Shown: piece after piece, positions 1-7,378 of the stretch | Position numbering within the stretch: position 1 is the first letter of the stretch | How the letters are laid out: every line of letters starts with the position of its first letter | NCBI GenBank assembly: GCA_027080405.1 | Contig: JALWSL010000703.1 | Location: 2,884 to 11,620 of the forward strand | From: Planctomycetaceae bacterium | GTDB taxonomy: Bacteria > Planctomycetota > Planctomycetia > Planctomycetales > Planctomycetaceae | DNA length: 8,737 bases | Reading direction: 5' to 3' | Notes under the pieces: generated by a model | Told to the model about the DNA's origin: nothing | Database searches by the model: none | Seen by the model: only the letters and a program-made list of their open reading frames with translations | Program-made: the position numbers and the translations under genes

Positions 1-1616
1 TTGGAAGCCAGATTCTTCACCCTCAAACTGGCTGTCTCCCGCACGATCTCCTGACCGGATCGCTTTTTTCGCTGAAGCAGCAAGGCGATCAATTCGATAT
101 CGGAAACCCCTTTGTGAAGAGGCGAAAGCAACGGCTGGCGAACCCCCACAGTTCCATCCCAGCTACAACCATCACCCCACGCTTCCAGGTCGTGAGTTTC
201 AGGAACATACCAACGCGAAACAAGAGAGGTTTCGTCATCGTATTGACCAAGCCGAATCGTGACGGGCACCTTCGCCATCAAGGCAGCGAAATCGATATCC
301 GAAGGAGTATTATAGACAGGATTCCCCCCCAGAATAATCAGTGTTTTCACTTCACCGGCTGCCATTTCCTCAGCCAGAGAGCGAATCGCCTCGGCATGCG
401 TCGGCCGCTCCGTATCGGGAGACTGAACCGCCGTCACTGTTTTTCCGATATTCCCCAGCAGACCATTGATCTGCAGGCAAATCGCATGAACCTCCGGCGA
501 CTGCAAGGGCCCGGCGACCAACAGGCTCCGCCCCTTGTGATTAACCAGGTCGTCAACCATCGCATCGAGCACTTGCCGGGCGGAATCCCCCTCCGCTCCC
601 CCTTGCACGGGAGGCGAACCGGCCAGAGCGCTCTCCACCCCTGCTTTCAACTCAACCAAAAAGGAAGCAATTTGAGAAGACCTCAAAGGCAACCGATGAT
701 CCGCATTCTGCCCAAGTCGCGTGTAGCAGCTTTCAACCGCATAGGTCCTGTTCATCTTCCCATCTTCAGGAACGCGACTCTTCGCCCACTCCTTCACATG
801 CCTCAAGGCTTCCGGATGATAATCGAACAGATCAGAATCGACGCCAACCACGACATCCGCCCGATCCAGATGATACCGCAAACGCACCCGAGCCCCTGTT
901 GCCAGCTCTGCACCCTGCCATTCACGATCCCGCGAGACAGGCTCATATTCAACCCACTTCGAACCGGGCAGTTTTTCAAGAAATTCATCTTTCATGCGTC
1001 TCAGCGAAGGCGATGAACTGGCCCCACTCAGCACGCGAACACCCTTGCCGCCATCAGCGACCGCCGACTTGTTCCAACCGGCAACGAACTCCTCGAACTG
1101 CTCCCAGTTTTTCGCCGAGGTCTTCCCTTTATCACGCTGCCTCAAAACCGCCTGCTGATTGGGGTCGTAAATTTGCCGATGCGTCCCGTCCTCCGGCTCT
1201 CGCGCAATACGATCCGGATCGTACAACCCGAGCACACTCGCCTGAGCAAACGAGTCTGTACCAACAAACCCCTGAGGATGCTCCGGATTGACATCCACCT
1301 TGATCGGACGCCCATCGTACGAGGTCACCAGAACACCAAGGGCAACACCAGAGCGTTCGAGCAGTGTCGCATACTTGACGGGCACGCCCGGAATTCGGTT
1401 TTCCGGCCGCTTCACATAAGTGGCAACCTTCTCCTGCTCCCAGTGACAACCAGTCACTCCCGCCAAGGTCAGCGAGGCCCCCATCAACTGCAACCAGCGC
1501 CGACGAGAGACACCATCGGAGACCAAAGATGCCGCCTCGGGAAATTCCCGACGCAAATATTCCTGAAAAGCAGGCTTATCGTGCAATTCTTCCAGACTTC
1601 GCCAGTAGTTAGCCAT
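1..1616 (-). CDS. actB: ActB-like Tat-exported molybdopterin oxidoreductase subunit of alternative complex III (3' end outside window)
   Basis: Probable large periplasmic subunit of alternative complex III, the quinol-oxidising complex that replaces cytochrome bc1 in some bacteria. The reading frame is open from ATG at 1616 to the window edge: 538 codons, roughly the first half of a family usually near 1000 residues. A 36-residue N-terminal extension (starting [17 protein letters not shown]) precedes a twin-arginine signal [10 protein letters not shown] (residues 37-46) and a short hydrophobic stretch, the layout of the 'TAT-variant-translocated' molybdopterin oxidoreductases. The signal ends in VTGC (54-57), which fits a lipobox. 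After it comes the start of a molybdopterin-oxidoreductase-like domain (for example [17 protein letters not shown] at 98-114 and [17 protein letters not shown] further on). No CxxCxxxC cluster motif is present near the N-terminus. ActB proteins are known to lack a working Mo cofactor there and carry Fe-S clusters in their C-terminal part, which is not in this window. AAGGG about five bases upstream supports the start. It lies 188 bases downstream of actA on the same strand. Confidence 0.9.
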   Translation of the reverse strand, partial: MANYWRSLEELHDKPAFQEYLRREFPEAASLVSDGVSRRRWLQLMGASLTLAGVTGCHWEQEKVATYVKRPENRIPGVPVKYATLLERSGVALGVLVTSYDGRPIKVDVNPEHPQGFVGTDSFAQASVLGLYDPDRIAREPEDGTHRQIYDPNQQAVLRQRDKGKTSAKNWEQFEEFVAGWNKSAVADGGKGVRVLSGASSSPSLRRMKDEFLEKLPGSKWVEYEPVSRDREWQGAELATGARVRLRYHLDRADVVVGVDSDLFDYHPEALRHVKEWAKSRVPEDGKMNRTYAVESCYTRLGQNADHRLPLRSSQIASFLVELKAGVESALAGSPPVQGGAEGDSARQVLDAMVDDLVNHKGRSLLVAGPLQSPEVHAICLQINGLLGNIGKTVTAVQSPDTERPTHAEAIRSLAEEMAAGEVKTLIILGGNPVYNTPSDIDFAALMAKVPVTIRLGQYDDETSLVSRWYVPETHDLEAWGDGCSWDGTVGVRQPLLSPLHKGVSDIELIALLLQRKKRSGQEIVRETASLRVKNLAS

Positions 1617-1804
1617 GAATCCCTTAATCTCAAAATAAAGACGCCACCAACCGACACAAAACCTAAACCCGAACAGCCAGGCACACCCAATTTACCCCAG
1701 CCGTTGACAACCAATCAGGTCGCTGACATCAAATTGAATCTTGCAAGAAATACGCGCAACACAAAAACCGCCAAACACCAACAGAGAAAACACCCAAACC
1801 GCCC

Positions 1805-2488
1805 TCAGCGATGACAAGTCCAGCAATGCTCACTCGGGTGAATCCCCCGCTCCAGCATAATCGCCTTCCCGATCGCCTCGGCATCTCCTTCCGGCTCCCA
1901 GCCCAGATTCGTCACCTGATCAACAGGCCGCAAATTCGCCTCCGGATGACGATGACACTTCAAACAAAACCCCATCGCCAGAGTCGCTTTCTGCTCAACC
2001 ACCTCCATCTGATCAACACGACCGTGACAGGAAACGCAACTCACTCCACGAGACACGTGAGCGCTATGATCAAAGTAGACATAATCGGGCAGGTCATGCA
2101 CTTTCTGCCAGGGAATCGACTCATCCAAAGCAGCCGCCTCGCGCACAGGAGCCAGCTTGACACTGTCGACATGAATCCCGACGGTCACCGCCTCCCCCTT
2201 TTCATTCTTTCCACGATGGCAATTCAAACAGGTCGAAACCGGCGGAATGGCGGCACGGGCAGCAACCTCGACAGTGTTGTGGCAGTACCTGCAATCCATC
2301 TTCAACTCACCCGCATGCAACGCATGACTGAACGGCACAGGCTGCTCCGGACGATAACCGACATCAGAGGTCTCCGGCTGTATCGCATACACGAACAACC
2401 CACCGTAATACACCAGAACAACCCCCACAAAACCCGCCAGAACGGGAAGCAAAGGATTTATCCAAGCTGGAAACTGATATCGCTTCAT
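1805..2488 (-). CDS. actA: ActA-like membrane-anchored pentaheme cytochrome c of alternative complex III
   Basis: Probable electron-carrying subunit of alternative complex III, passing electrons from the quinol-oxidising core to a terminal oxidase or soluble cytochrome in the periplasm. The 227-residue protein has one N-terminal hydrophobic helix (about residues 9-36) that would serve as an uncleaved signal anchor. Five CxxCH heme-binding motifs follow: C66RYCH, C87LNCH, C151VSCH, C175LKCH and C222WTCH. The last ends one residue before the C-terminus. Five hemes, a single anchor and an actB-like gene next downstream together point to ActA rather than a generic cytochrome c7 or NrfH protein. 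The start is uncertain: ATG at 2488 (MKRYQF) was chosen because it gives a compact signal anchor, but in-frame ATG at 2500 (MSLSMKR) is equally possible. Neither has a clear Shine-Dalgarno site. The frame stays open to 2533, but the extra residues look unlike a signal sequence. Confidence 0.91.
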   Translation of the reverse strand: MKRYQFPAWINPLLPVLAGFVGVVLVYYGGLFVYAIQPETSDVGYRPEQPVPFSHALHAGELKMDCRYCHNTVEVAARAAIPPVSTCLNCHRGKNEKGEAVTVGIHVDSVKLAPVREAAALDESIPWQKVHDLPDYVYFDHSAHVSRGVSCVSCHGRVDQMEVVEQKATLAMGFCLKCHRHPEANLRPVDQVTNLGWEPEGDAEAIGKAIMLERGIHPSEHCWTCHR

Positions 2489-3168
2489 AGATAAACTCAT
2501 TAAAAATATCTGCAACGACAACGCGCAACACAAACAGAGAACGTTCCACTACGCCCGAGAAGAAGGAGGAGTCTACCCGTTCGACGAAAATTGGCAATGC
2601 GTCAATTCGCCGCAGTACAAAAAAGAAATCCTCGCGAACCGGGCCGCATACACTCCTGAGCCCCTGCTCCAGCACTTCCTGAAGAAATCCGGACGTGAAC
2701 GCCCCCGTTCCCCCGGGCTTTCTGTGCTTGTCGGAAGACAAAAACCGTTCGGAAATGGATGCAAAACGGTAGTGCACGGGTTGTATTGCAGTTTTGCCCA
2801 AAAGGCAAGCCATCGACTCAACGTAACTTCAAATTACTGTTAATTTGGTCGAAATTCCTTAACAGAAGACTTCTCCACAAATCGCCGAAGCTTTCCTGGA
2901 TTGCCTCCATAATGCAAGTTCACAAATTCAGCCAACGCAAAAACCACACTCAAGATAGAGGACATACACATCCGCAATAAGATTGCCGCATCCGTACCCT
3001 CTTGTGCAACTTCAGTTTGAATCATTTCAGGGAACATCGTAGGGGAAGCAGAACAGAATACGGCTACGAATACGAGCGCCTTGAAACCGCGAGATCCTGG
3101 ATCACACACCAATCCATCAGCCGAGACTTATTCATCTCCGATTTCAGTCTCTCCCTGTATCATCTTGC
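2489..3168. other. Long spacer between actA and the metallophosphoesterase gene, no convincing gene
   Basis: About 680 bases with no gene I can support. It must hold the leader and probably the promoter of the act operon on the minus strand, but I see no strong -35/-10 pair. Hairpin potential exists at 2794-2808 (TTGCC-caaaa-GGCAA), inside a wider inverted repeat GCAAAAC (2761-2767) / GTTTTGC (2791-2797). Neither is followed by a T-run on either strand, so they are not obvious terminators. One minus-strand frame (about 2840-3112, TTG start, 90 codons) encodes two hydrophobic stretches but has no ribosome binding site or recognisable family. I treat it as unproven. Confidence 0.5.
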
Positions 3169-3657
3169 TCACCGGCAGGCAACAGGCACGTGTGAAATAT
3201 CCATCGTTGGTAATTCGACAATAGCGACGCTGTACTGGTGAGCGCGGTGCATCGCTCCCGGATTGAGAACATTCGTATGTCCCTCGACATGATGTTCTGC
3301 GACATGAGTATGACCATAACAGACCAAATCGTAGTCGCCTGAATGAATCGCCGCCTCGAAGCGGTGTTGCTGATGACTGTGCAGCAATGCGATGCGTTTC
3401 CCTGCAAACGATAAATCACCAAACAGGCCCTCCCAATGTTGCTGATTCACCTTCACGATCTCGCCAAGCTGATCCGCATAATCACAATTACCGGCGACGA
3501 AATGTGTCGGCCACCGTCCGAATTGGGAAACCACTTCATCTCCGCCAACGTCGCCACAATGCAGAACGCGTTCAATCTGATGATCCAGAAAAGTCTCGAC
3601 TGCAAACCGGGTGTGAACCGCATCGCCATGTGTATCGCTGATGACTCCAATTCGCAT
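3169..3657 (-). CDS. YfcE/MJ0936-type metallophosphoesterase (putative phosphodiesterase)
   Basis: A small cytoplasmic calcineurin-like metallophosphoesterase expected to hydrolyse phosphodiester bonds with a two-metal centre. The natural substrate is not deducible. From the chosen start the 162 residues show the family motifs in order: D8-T-H10 (ISDTHGD), G35-D36 (LHCGDVGG), G56-N57-C-D (metal ligand N57), H93 (LLHSHQQH), and G115-H116-T-H118, then NPGAMHR (132-138), close to the usual NPGS loop. Length is typical of single-domain members. ATG at 3657 is preferred over ATG at 3666 because AGGGA (3671-3667) sits nine bases before it but directly abuts the earlier ATG. MRIGVISDTHG is also the usual family beginning. 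The gene stands alone, divergent from map, and I see no functional link to either neighbour. Confidence 0.87.
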   Translation of the reverse strand: MRIGVISDTHGDAVHTRFAVETFLDHQIERVLHCGDVGGDEVVSQFGRWPTHFVAGNCDYADQLGEIVKVNQQHWEGLFGDLSFAGKRIALLHSHQQHRFEAAIHSGDYDLVCYGHTHVAEHHVEGHTNVLNPGAMHRAHQYSVAIVELPTMDISHVPVACR

Positions 3658-3753
3658 CTGATTCATTCCCTGATGCCTGACGCTTTCCAGGCTTTATTTT
3701 TTGGAGTGAGGGGAAAGGGCTGGCTTGTCGGAATCGGCCCTCCATCGGACAAC

Positions 3754-3777
3754 TCTTATACATCGTCTTATACATCA
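3754..3777. repeat. 12-base tandem duplication
   Basis: Two head-to-tail copies, TCTTATACATCG (3754-3765) and TCTTATACATCA (3766-3777), differ only at the last base. The TATACAT core could mimic a -10 element, so a promoter role for one of the divergent genes is possible but unproven. A chance slippage duplication is equally likely. Confidence 0.7.
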
Positions 3778-3984
3778 TCCGCTGCCAGGATGGAAACCTC
3801 TGTTTGTTTCAAGGTCTCTATTAAATTGAATGGCTCGTGCGTAAATGGCTTGTGGACAACTGGCTGCCTGCGTCTCTGTCGCCCCCAGATTTTGCATTCT
3901 TCGAAAATCTTCTCCCCTGCAAGGTTGCAACAGATTTCAGGCTGCTCGACAATGAACGAACCCATGCCCTTTCAAAATGAGAAT

Positions 3985-3988
3985 GGAG
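3985..3988 (+). promoter_or_regulatory. Shine-Dalgarno site of map
   Basis: GGAG lies eight bases before the GTG at 3997, and an in-frame TAG (3994-3996) immediately precedes that GTG. Together these fix the GTG as the start codon of the methionine aminopeptidase. The next in-frame ATG (codon 28) would cut into the conserved N-terminal helix. Confidence 0.6.
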
Positions 3989-3996
3989 CCCATTAG

Positions 3997-4824
3997 GTGA
4001 ATCTGTCCCGAATTCGTGATGCCCTGCTTCCCCGTCCCCGTAGAGATTACCCTCTTTATGAGAATGAGGAACTGCAGATGCTCCGCCAGGCAACTGCATT
4101 CAATGCCCAGTTGATGGACATGTTACGTGAACACGTGCGGCCCGGCGTAACTACAAACGAACTGGATGAATTGGCTGCCACCTACACCCGTGATCATGGT
4201 CATATTCCCGCCTGTCTCGGCTATAAAGGCTTCCCGAAATCGATTTGCACCAGCATCAATGACGTCGTTTGTCACGGCATTCCAGATGATACAGTCCTGC
4301 GGGAAGGCGATATCATCAATGTCGACATCACATCGATTGTCGAAGGCTGGTACGGTGATCAATCAGAGACATTCCTCGTGGGTGAAGTTTCGGATGAGGC
4401 AAAAGCGTTGACGCAGGTAACATTTGATGCCCTGTATGCGGGAATCCGGGCTGCCCGTCCCTACTGCACAATCTACGATATTGCCAAGGCGATTACCCGT
4501 CACGCCGAAGCTCGCGGCTACAGCGTGGTCAGAAATTATCAGGGACACGGAATCGGCCGGGAATTCCATCAAAAGCCGGGGGTCCTGCATTACCCGCATG
4601 AATCGACACGAACAAGCGTGATCGTTCCCGGCTGTTGCTTCACGATCGAACCGATGATCAACATCGGTCGCCCCGACACCTACACTGAACCGGACGGCTG
4701 GACTGTCCGCACAAAAGACCACAGCCTTTCTGCCCAGTTCGAACATCAAATTTTCATGACGTCGGACGGCCCGGAAATCTTGACGCTCACACAAAACGGC
4801 CCTCAGGAAGGCCACTGCTTCTAA
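3997..4824 (+). CDS. map: Type I methionine aminopeptidase
   Basis: Removes the initiator methionine from new proteins in the cytoplasm, usually when the second residue is small. The 275-residue protein is a single pita-bread-fold peptidase domain and shows all expected metal ligands: D110 (GDIINVD), D121 ([10 protein letters not shown]), H184 (GHGIGREFH), E218 (FTIEPM) and E249 (QFEHQ). The substrate-contacting histidines H93 (VVCHGIPDD) and H191 are also present. Length matches type I enzymes. The first 20 residues are a basic, proline-rich leader ([16 protein letters not shown]) without the Cys/His zinc-finger of long eukaryotic forms. Translation starts at GTG, supported by GGAG eight bases upstream. 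The gene appears monocistronic and is not placed beside secY, adk or infA as in many bacteria, so it may be a second copy or simply relocated. Its catalytic residues indicate an active enzyme. Confidence 0.95.
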   Translation: MNLSRIRDALLPRPRRDYPLYENEELQMLRQATAFNAQLMDMLREHVRPGVTTNELDELAATYTRDHGHIPACLGYKGFPKSICTSINDVVCHGIPDDTVLREGDIINVDITSIVEGWYGDQSETFLVGEVSDEAKALTQVTFDALYAGIRAARPYCTIYDIAKAITRHAEARGYSVVRNYQGHGIGREFHQKPGVLHYPHESTRTSVIVPGCCFTIEPMINIGRPDTYTEPDGWTVRTKDHSLSAQFEHQIFMTSDGPEILTLTQNGPQEGHCF

Positions 4825-4904
4825 CGCTGGCTCGCACCACCATGATTCGCAAATGGAGCACCGCACAAAGCTGGCAGAATGAATGGCAAATCGCCAGTTC
4901 GACC

Positions 4905-4982
4905 CGTTAATTCGCTCCGTCGGTTAGTCTCGTTGGTTAGTCCCGTCAATCAGGCCTGCAGGATCGACCCGTTAGACTCGGC
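4905..4982. repeat. Degenerate 13-base tandem repeat, six units in phase
   Basis: Units start at 4905, 4918, 4931, 4944, 4957 and 4970. The two central copies, CGTCGGTTAGTCT (4918) and CGTTGGTTAGTCC (4931), match at 11 of 13 positions. The copies at 4905 and 4944 match a neighbour at about 8 of 13. The unit at 4957 is barely recognisable, while 4970 again begins CGTTAG in phase. The consensus is roughly CGTYGGTTAGTCC. It looks like a decayed minisatellite, or less likely a series of protein-binding sites. Confidence 0.5.
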
Positions 4983-5092
4983 TGACTTTGCGTGCCGGGT
5001 TCGCTACAGCCCCGGAAAGAGCAAATTTGTGATTTACTTCACTGTCATTGCCCGCAAAGTGGTTATCATTTCTGCAAAGAGTTCGTAAGACC

Positions 5093-5101
5093 TGTTATAA
5101 A
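5093..5101 (+). promoter_or_regulatory. Possible extended -10 promoter element for the flavoprotein/ferredoxin gene
   Basis: TG-T-TATAAA resembles an extended -10 box (TGnTATAAT) about 65 bases before the ATG at 5167. No good -35 hexamer lies 16-18 bases upstream, which is tolerated for extended -10 promoters. Promoter rules in this lineage are poorly known, so this is a weak call. Confidence 0.3.
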
Positions 5102-5109
5102 AAATATGT

Positions 5110-5136
5110 CGGTCAACCGGACGTTGCCGCGGCAAC
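5110..5136. promoter_or_regulatory. Paired inverted repeats in the leader of the flavoprotein/ferredoxin gene (candidate operator)
   Basis: Two inverted repeats lie side by side: CGGT-CA-ACCG (5110-5119) and a perfect 14-base palindrome GTTGCCGCGGCAAC (5123-5136). They sit just downstream of the possible -10 box and about 30 bases before the start codon, where a repressor could block transcription. The longer one could also form a short RNA hairpin, but only a CTTTCTC stretch follows, so a terminator is unlikely. The symmetry is seen directly; a regulatory role is inference. Confidence 0.4.
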
Positions 5137-5166
5137 TTTCTCGATTAAAGTGAAATTTCAACCGTT

Positions 5167-7350
5167 ATGATCAACGCCAAACCAGTGGAAAAGAAGAAGC
5201 AAAATTATTTTGCGACGGTTCCGCCGCAGGAAATTCTTCCGATCATCGATAACAATTTTCAATCGACAGTGCGCGGGTTGTATGTGATCGGTGATGTCAC
5301 CGGAATACCGCTTGTCAAAATCGCGGCGAATCACGGTGTGGACGTCATCGAAAGAATGGAAGCAGCCGGTGAATTCAATGCCGGACAGAGCGACCCGGAT
5401 GGCCCGCTGGATTTACTGATCATCGGCGCAGGCCCAGCCGGCCTGTCAGCGGCAATGGAAGCGGAAAAAAGAAATCTCCGCTACGCGGTTCTCGAACAAA
5501 GTGAGATGGCGAACACGGTGCGCGGATTTCCGCCCGGAAAAAAAGTGTACGCAGAACCTCGACAATTAAAAAATCGAAGTGCCCTTCCCGTTGAAACAGA
5601 CAAGGAAAAAACAGAGTTCCTCAAAATAGTCGAGCAAACCATCAAGGAGAAAAAACTGAACCTCAAGGAAGGAGTTGAGGTCACACGGATTCTGAAAAAG
5701 GGCGATCATCGTTTCTCGGTCGAAACAGCTGACGGAAAATCATTTCCCGCCCGAAATGTGATCATCGCAGTCGGCAGACAGGGAAAGGCCCGTAAGCTGA
5801 ATGTTCCCGGCGAAGAGAAAAGCGATAAGGTCGTTTACCGTTTGCATTCACCAGACGATTATCACCAAAAAAATCTGCTGATTGTGGGGGGTGGGAACTC
5901 TGCGATTGAAGCGGCGCTCATGCTGATGGATACCAACCGCGTCACCATTTCCTATCGCAGAGATGAATTCTTCCGACTCAAACAGGATAACCGCGAACTT
6001 CTTGAACAGGCCATCGCACAAAAAAAACTGACGATCCTGTTCCAATCGGAAGTGCAACGAATTGAAACTGCTACCGTTGAATTGAAGATTAACGGAGAAA
6101 CCGTAACGATCCCGAACGATTACGTGCTGGTGTTGATCGGTACGGATCCGCCGATTGATTTCCTGCTCGATACCGGCATGGAACTGGATGGCATCTGGAA
6201 ACCGAAGCGGGTTATCCTGTGCCTGATCGGTATTCTGGTGGCGTACTCGGTTTATTTTCAATCGAAACATTTTGGGTTACTTCCCGATGCGGGGGAGCAT
6301 TTTATTCCCGGCTTTCAGTGGTTGTTTTCATTTGTGCATCCACGGTTTGCCAATTTGTATTCGATGTATTACCTCGTCTATTTTTTGGCGATTCTCGGGT
6401 TTGGGCTCTATTGGGGATTCCGTTACAAACATCGGCTCATCTGGCGGCGAAATCTTTCTTCGATCTTTTTCAACTGGACGCTTTGGTGGGGCTTGCCGAC
6501 GTTGCTGGTTTCCACATGGGGACGAAATCCGTGGACGCCGCTGCTGACTCGCTCTCTCAATGCCTGGCCACTGAATATGACCGCGTTCGATCTGGATCCG
6601 GTCGCACAACTGGGCGATCCTCCCTGGTGGACGGTCGTGGCTATTGTGGGCGTTGTCTGGGCCGTTGTGCTGACATTTCTTGTACTTCCTGTTTTCACGT
6701 TGTTGGTCGGGAAACATTACTGTTCGCACATTTGTTCGTGTGGTGCCTTGGCAGAAACGGTCGGCAATTCGTTTCGACATCGTGGACCGAAGGGAGACGC
6801 ACCCCGCTGGGCAGAGCGGTTTGGTTATGTTTTTATTCCGCTGGCAGTGCTCGCCACACTGTTTCACCTTTCCGGTTATGAAAGCCCGTTCGGCTACTAC
6901 AATACGGTCGTTGGCACCTTTCTGTCTGGTGCGGTCGCGATCGGTGTTTATCCCTTTTTAGGACAACGGATCTGGTGCAGATTCTGGTGTCCACTCGCGT
7001 TCTGGATGAATTTCTGGGGACGCTGGTCACGTTTCAAAATCTCTGCAGAACCGGGAAAATGTATCGACTGCAATGTCTGCAACCAGTATTGCCAGATGGG
7101 GATCGACATCAAATCCCGCGCCTTGCAGGGACTTCCGGTCACCTTGAAGGATTCCCCCTGTGTGGCGTGTGCAGAATGCGTTGTTCGTTGCCCGATGGAG
7201 ATTCTGCATCTGGGCGAACTTCCTGATGAAAAAATGAACCCGAACAATCGGGAACTCGACCAGTCCAGCATCCTGTTTCCGATTCTCAATTCGTTGGATA
7301 TCCCACGTGTGAACGATATCAGTGTGAAAAATCGCGATCAACACTCCTGA
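5167..7350 (+). CDS. NAD(P)H/FAD oxidoreductase fused to a NapH/NosR-like membrane [4Fe-4S] ferredoxin
   Basis: A predicted membrane redox protein of 727 residues. Residues 15-345 form a thioredoxin-reductase/YpdA-like flavoprotein: FAD motif GAGPAG (87-92), NAD(P)H motif GGGNSA (241-246) and YRRDEFFR (263-270), whose arginines suggest NADPH. It lacks the CxxC of thioredoxin reductase and has no cysteine before C352. The segment RGLYVIGDV (36-44), normally at the end of this fold, lies at the N-terminus, and the chain passes from GTDPPIDFLLDTGMELDG (325-342) straight into membrane helices, so the domain looks permuted. About six helices follow (near 347-364, 396-416, 431-449, 486-514, 551-568, 579-598), with C519xxxCxC525 and C604xxxCP after helices four and six, as in NapH/NosR proteins. 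Two ferredoxin motifs end the protein: C632xxCxxCxxxC642 and C665xxCxxCxxxCP. An even helix number would place flavin and Fe-S modules both in the cytoplasm. Electron acceptor and physiological role are unknown. An in-frame TAA at 5146 bounds the start; the ribosome binding site is weak. Confidence 0.9.
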   Translation: MINAKPVEKKKQNYFATVPPQEILPIIDNNFQSTVRGLYVIGDVTGIPLVKIAANHGVDVIERMEAAGEFNAGQSDPDGPLDLLIIGAGPAGLSAAMEAEKRNLRYAVLEQSEMANTVRGFPPGKKVYAEPRQLKNRSALPVETDKEKTEFLKIVEQTIKEKKLNLKEGVEVTRILKKGDHRFSVETADGKSFPARNVIIAVGRQGKARKLNVPGEEKSDKVVYRLHSPDDYHQKNLLIVGGGNSAIEAALMLMDTNRVTISYRRDEFFRLKQDNRELLEQAIAQKKLTILFQSEVQRIETATVELKINGETVTIPNDYVLVLIGTDPPIDFLLDTGMELDGIWKPKRVILCLIGILVAYSVYFQSKHFGLLPDAGEHFIPGFQWLFSFVHPRFANLYSMYYLVYFLAILGFGLYWGFRYKHRLIWRRNLSSIFFNWTLWWGLPTLLVSTWGRNPWTPLLTRSLNAWPLNMTAFDLDPVAQLGDPPWWTVVAIVGVVWAVVLTFLVLPVFTLLVGKHYCSHICSCGALAETVGNSFRHRGPKGDAPRWAERFGYVFIPLAVLATLFHLSGYESPFGYYNTVVGTFLSGAVAIGVYPFLGQRIWCRFWCPLAFWMNFWGRWSRFKISAEPGKCIDCNVCNQYCQMGIDIKSRALQGLPVTLKDSPCVACAECVVRCPMEILHLGELPDEKMNPNNRELDQSSILFPILNSLDIPRVNDISVKNRDQHS

Positions 7351-7378
7351 AGACAGGTCGCTGCGGAGTACCTCATGA

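Larger units (their letters stand above)
3658..3996. other. Divergent spacer between the metallophosphoesterase gene and map
   Basis: A 339-base spacer between two divergent genes, so promoters for both should lie here, though no clear -35/-10 pair stands out. It contains a 12-base tandem duplication (3754-3777, listed separately). It also has an imperfect direct repeat AATGGCTCGTG (3829-3839) / AATGGCTTGTG (3844-3854), 10 of 11 bases identical at a 15-base spacing. Open frames crossing it in either direction resemble no protein family and overlap the flanking genes. Confidence 0.5.
4825..5166. other. Spacer between map and the flavoprotein/ferredoxin gene
   Basis: A 342-base spacer. It holds a weak inverted repeat shortly after map (CTGGC at 4871-4875 with GCCAG further on, no T-run), a 13-base-period degenerate tandem repeat, an extended -10-like box and two inverted repeats, which are listed separately. 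The 69-codon open frame at 4879-5088 runs through the repeats and resembles no protein, so I do not call it. Confidence 0.5.

Noticed and set aside
114..1016. 300-codon plus-strand open frame
   Set aside because: It is antisense to actB, is rich in Arg, Pro and His and resembles no family, whereas the minus-strand frame gives a coherent Tat signal and oxidoreductase sequence.
1132..1449. 105-codon minus-strand open frame
   Set aside because: It is a different frame of the same strand inside actB, with a composition typical of a shadow frame.
1811..2494. 227-codon plus-strand open frame
   Set aside because: It is antisense to the pentaheme cytochrome, which has five CxxCH motifs in the correct frame.
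2840..3112. 90-codon minus-strand frame with two hydrophobic stretches
   Set aside because: It has a TTG start, no ribosome binding site and no recognisable family, and chance open frames of this size are common here. A conserved homologue would change this view.
3436..3996. 186-codon plus-strand open frame ending at the map start
   Set aside because: It overlaps the metallophosphoesterase gene in antisense and continues into the spacer without any family resemblance.
4879..5088. 69-codon plus-strand open frame
   Set aside because: It runs through the 13-base tandem repeats, lacks a ribosome binding site and looks non-protein-like.
4900..5166. A lost upstream part of the fusion gene joined by a frameshift
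   Set aside because: I looked for flavoprotein motifs upstream of 5167. An in-frame TAA lies at 5146-5148 and the spacer holds repeats and palindromes instead, so a permuted domain fits better than a frameshifted longer gene.
6219..6881. 220-codon plus-strand open frame
   Set aside because: It is an alternate frame within the fusion gene, whose own frame carries clear membrane helices and Fe-S motifs.
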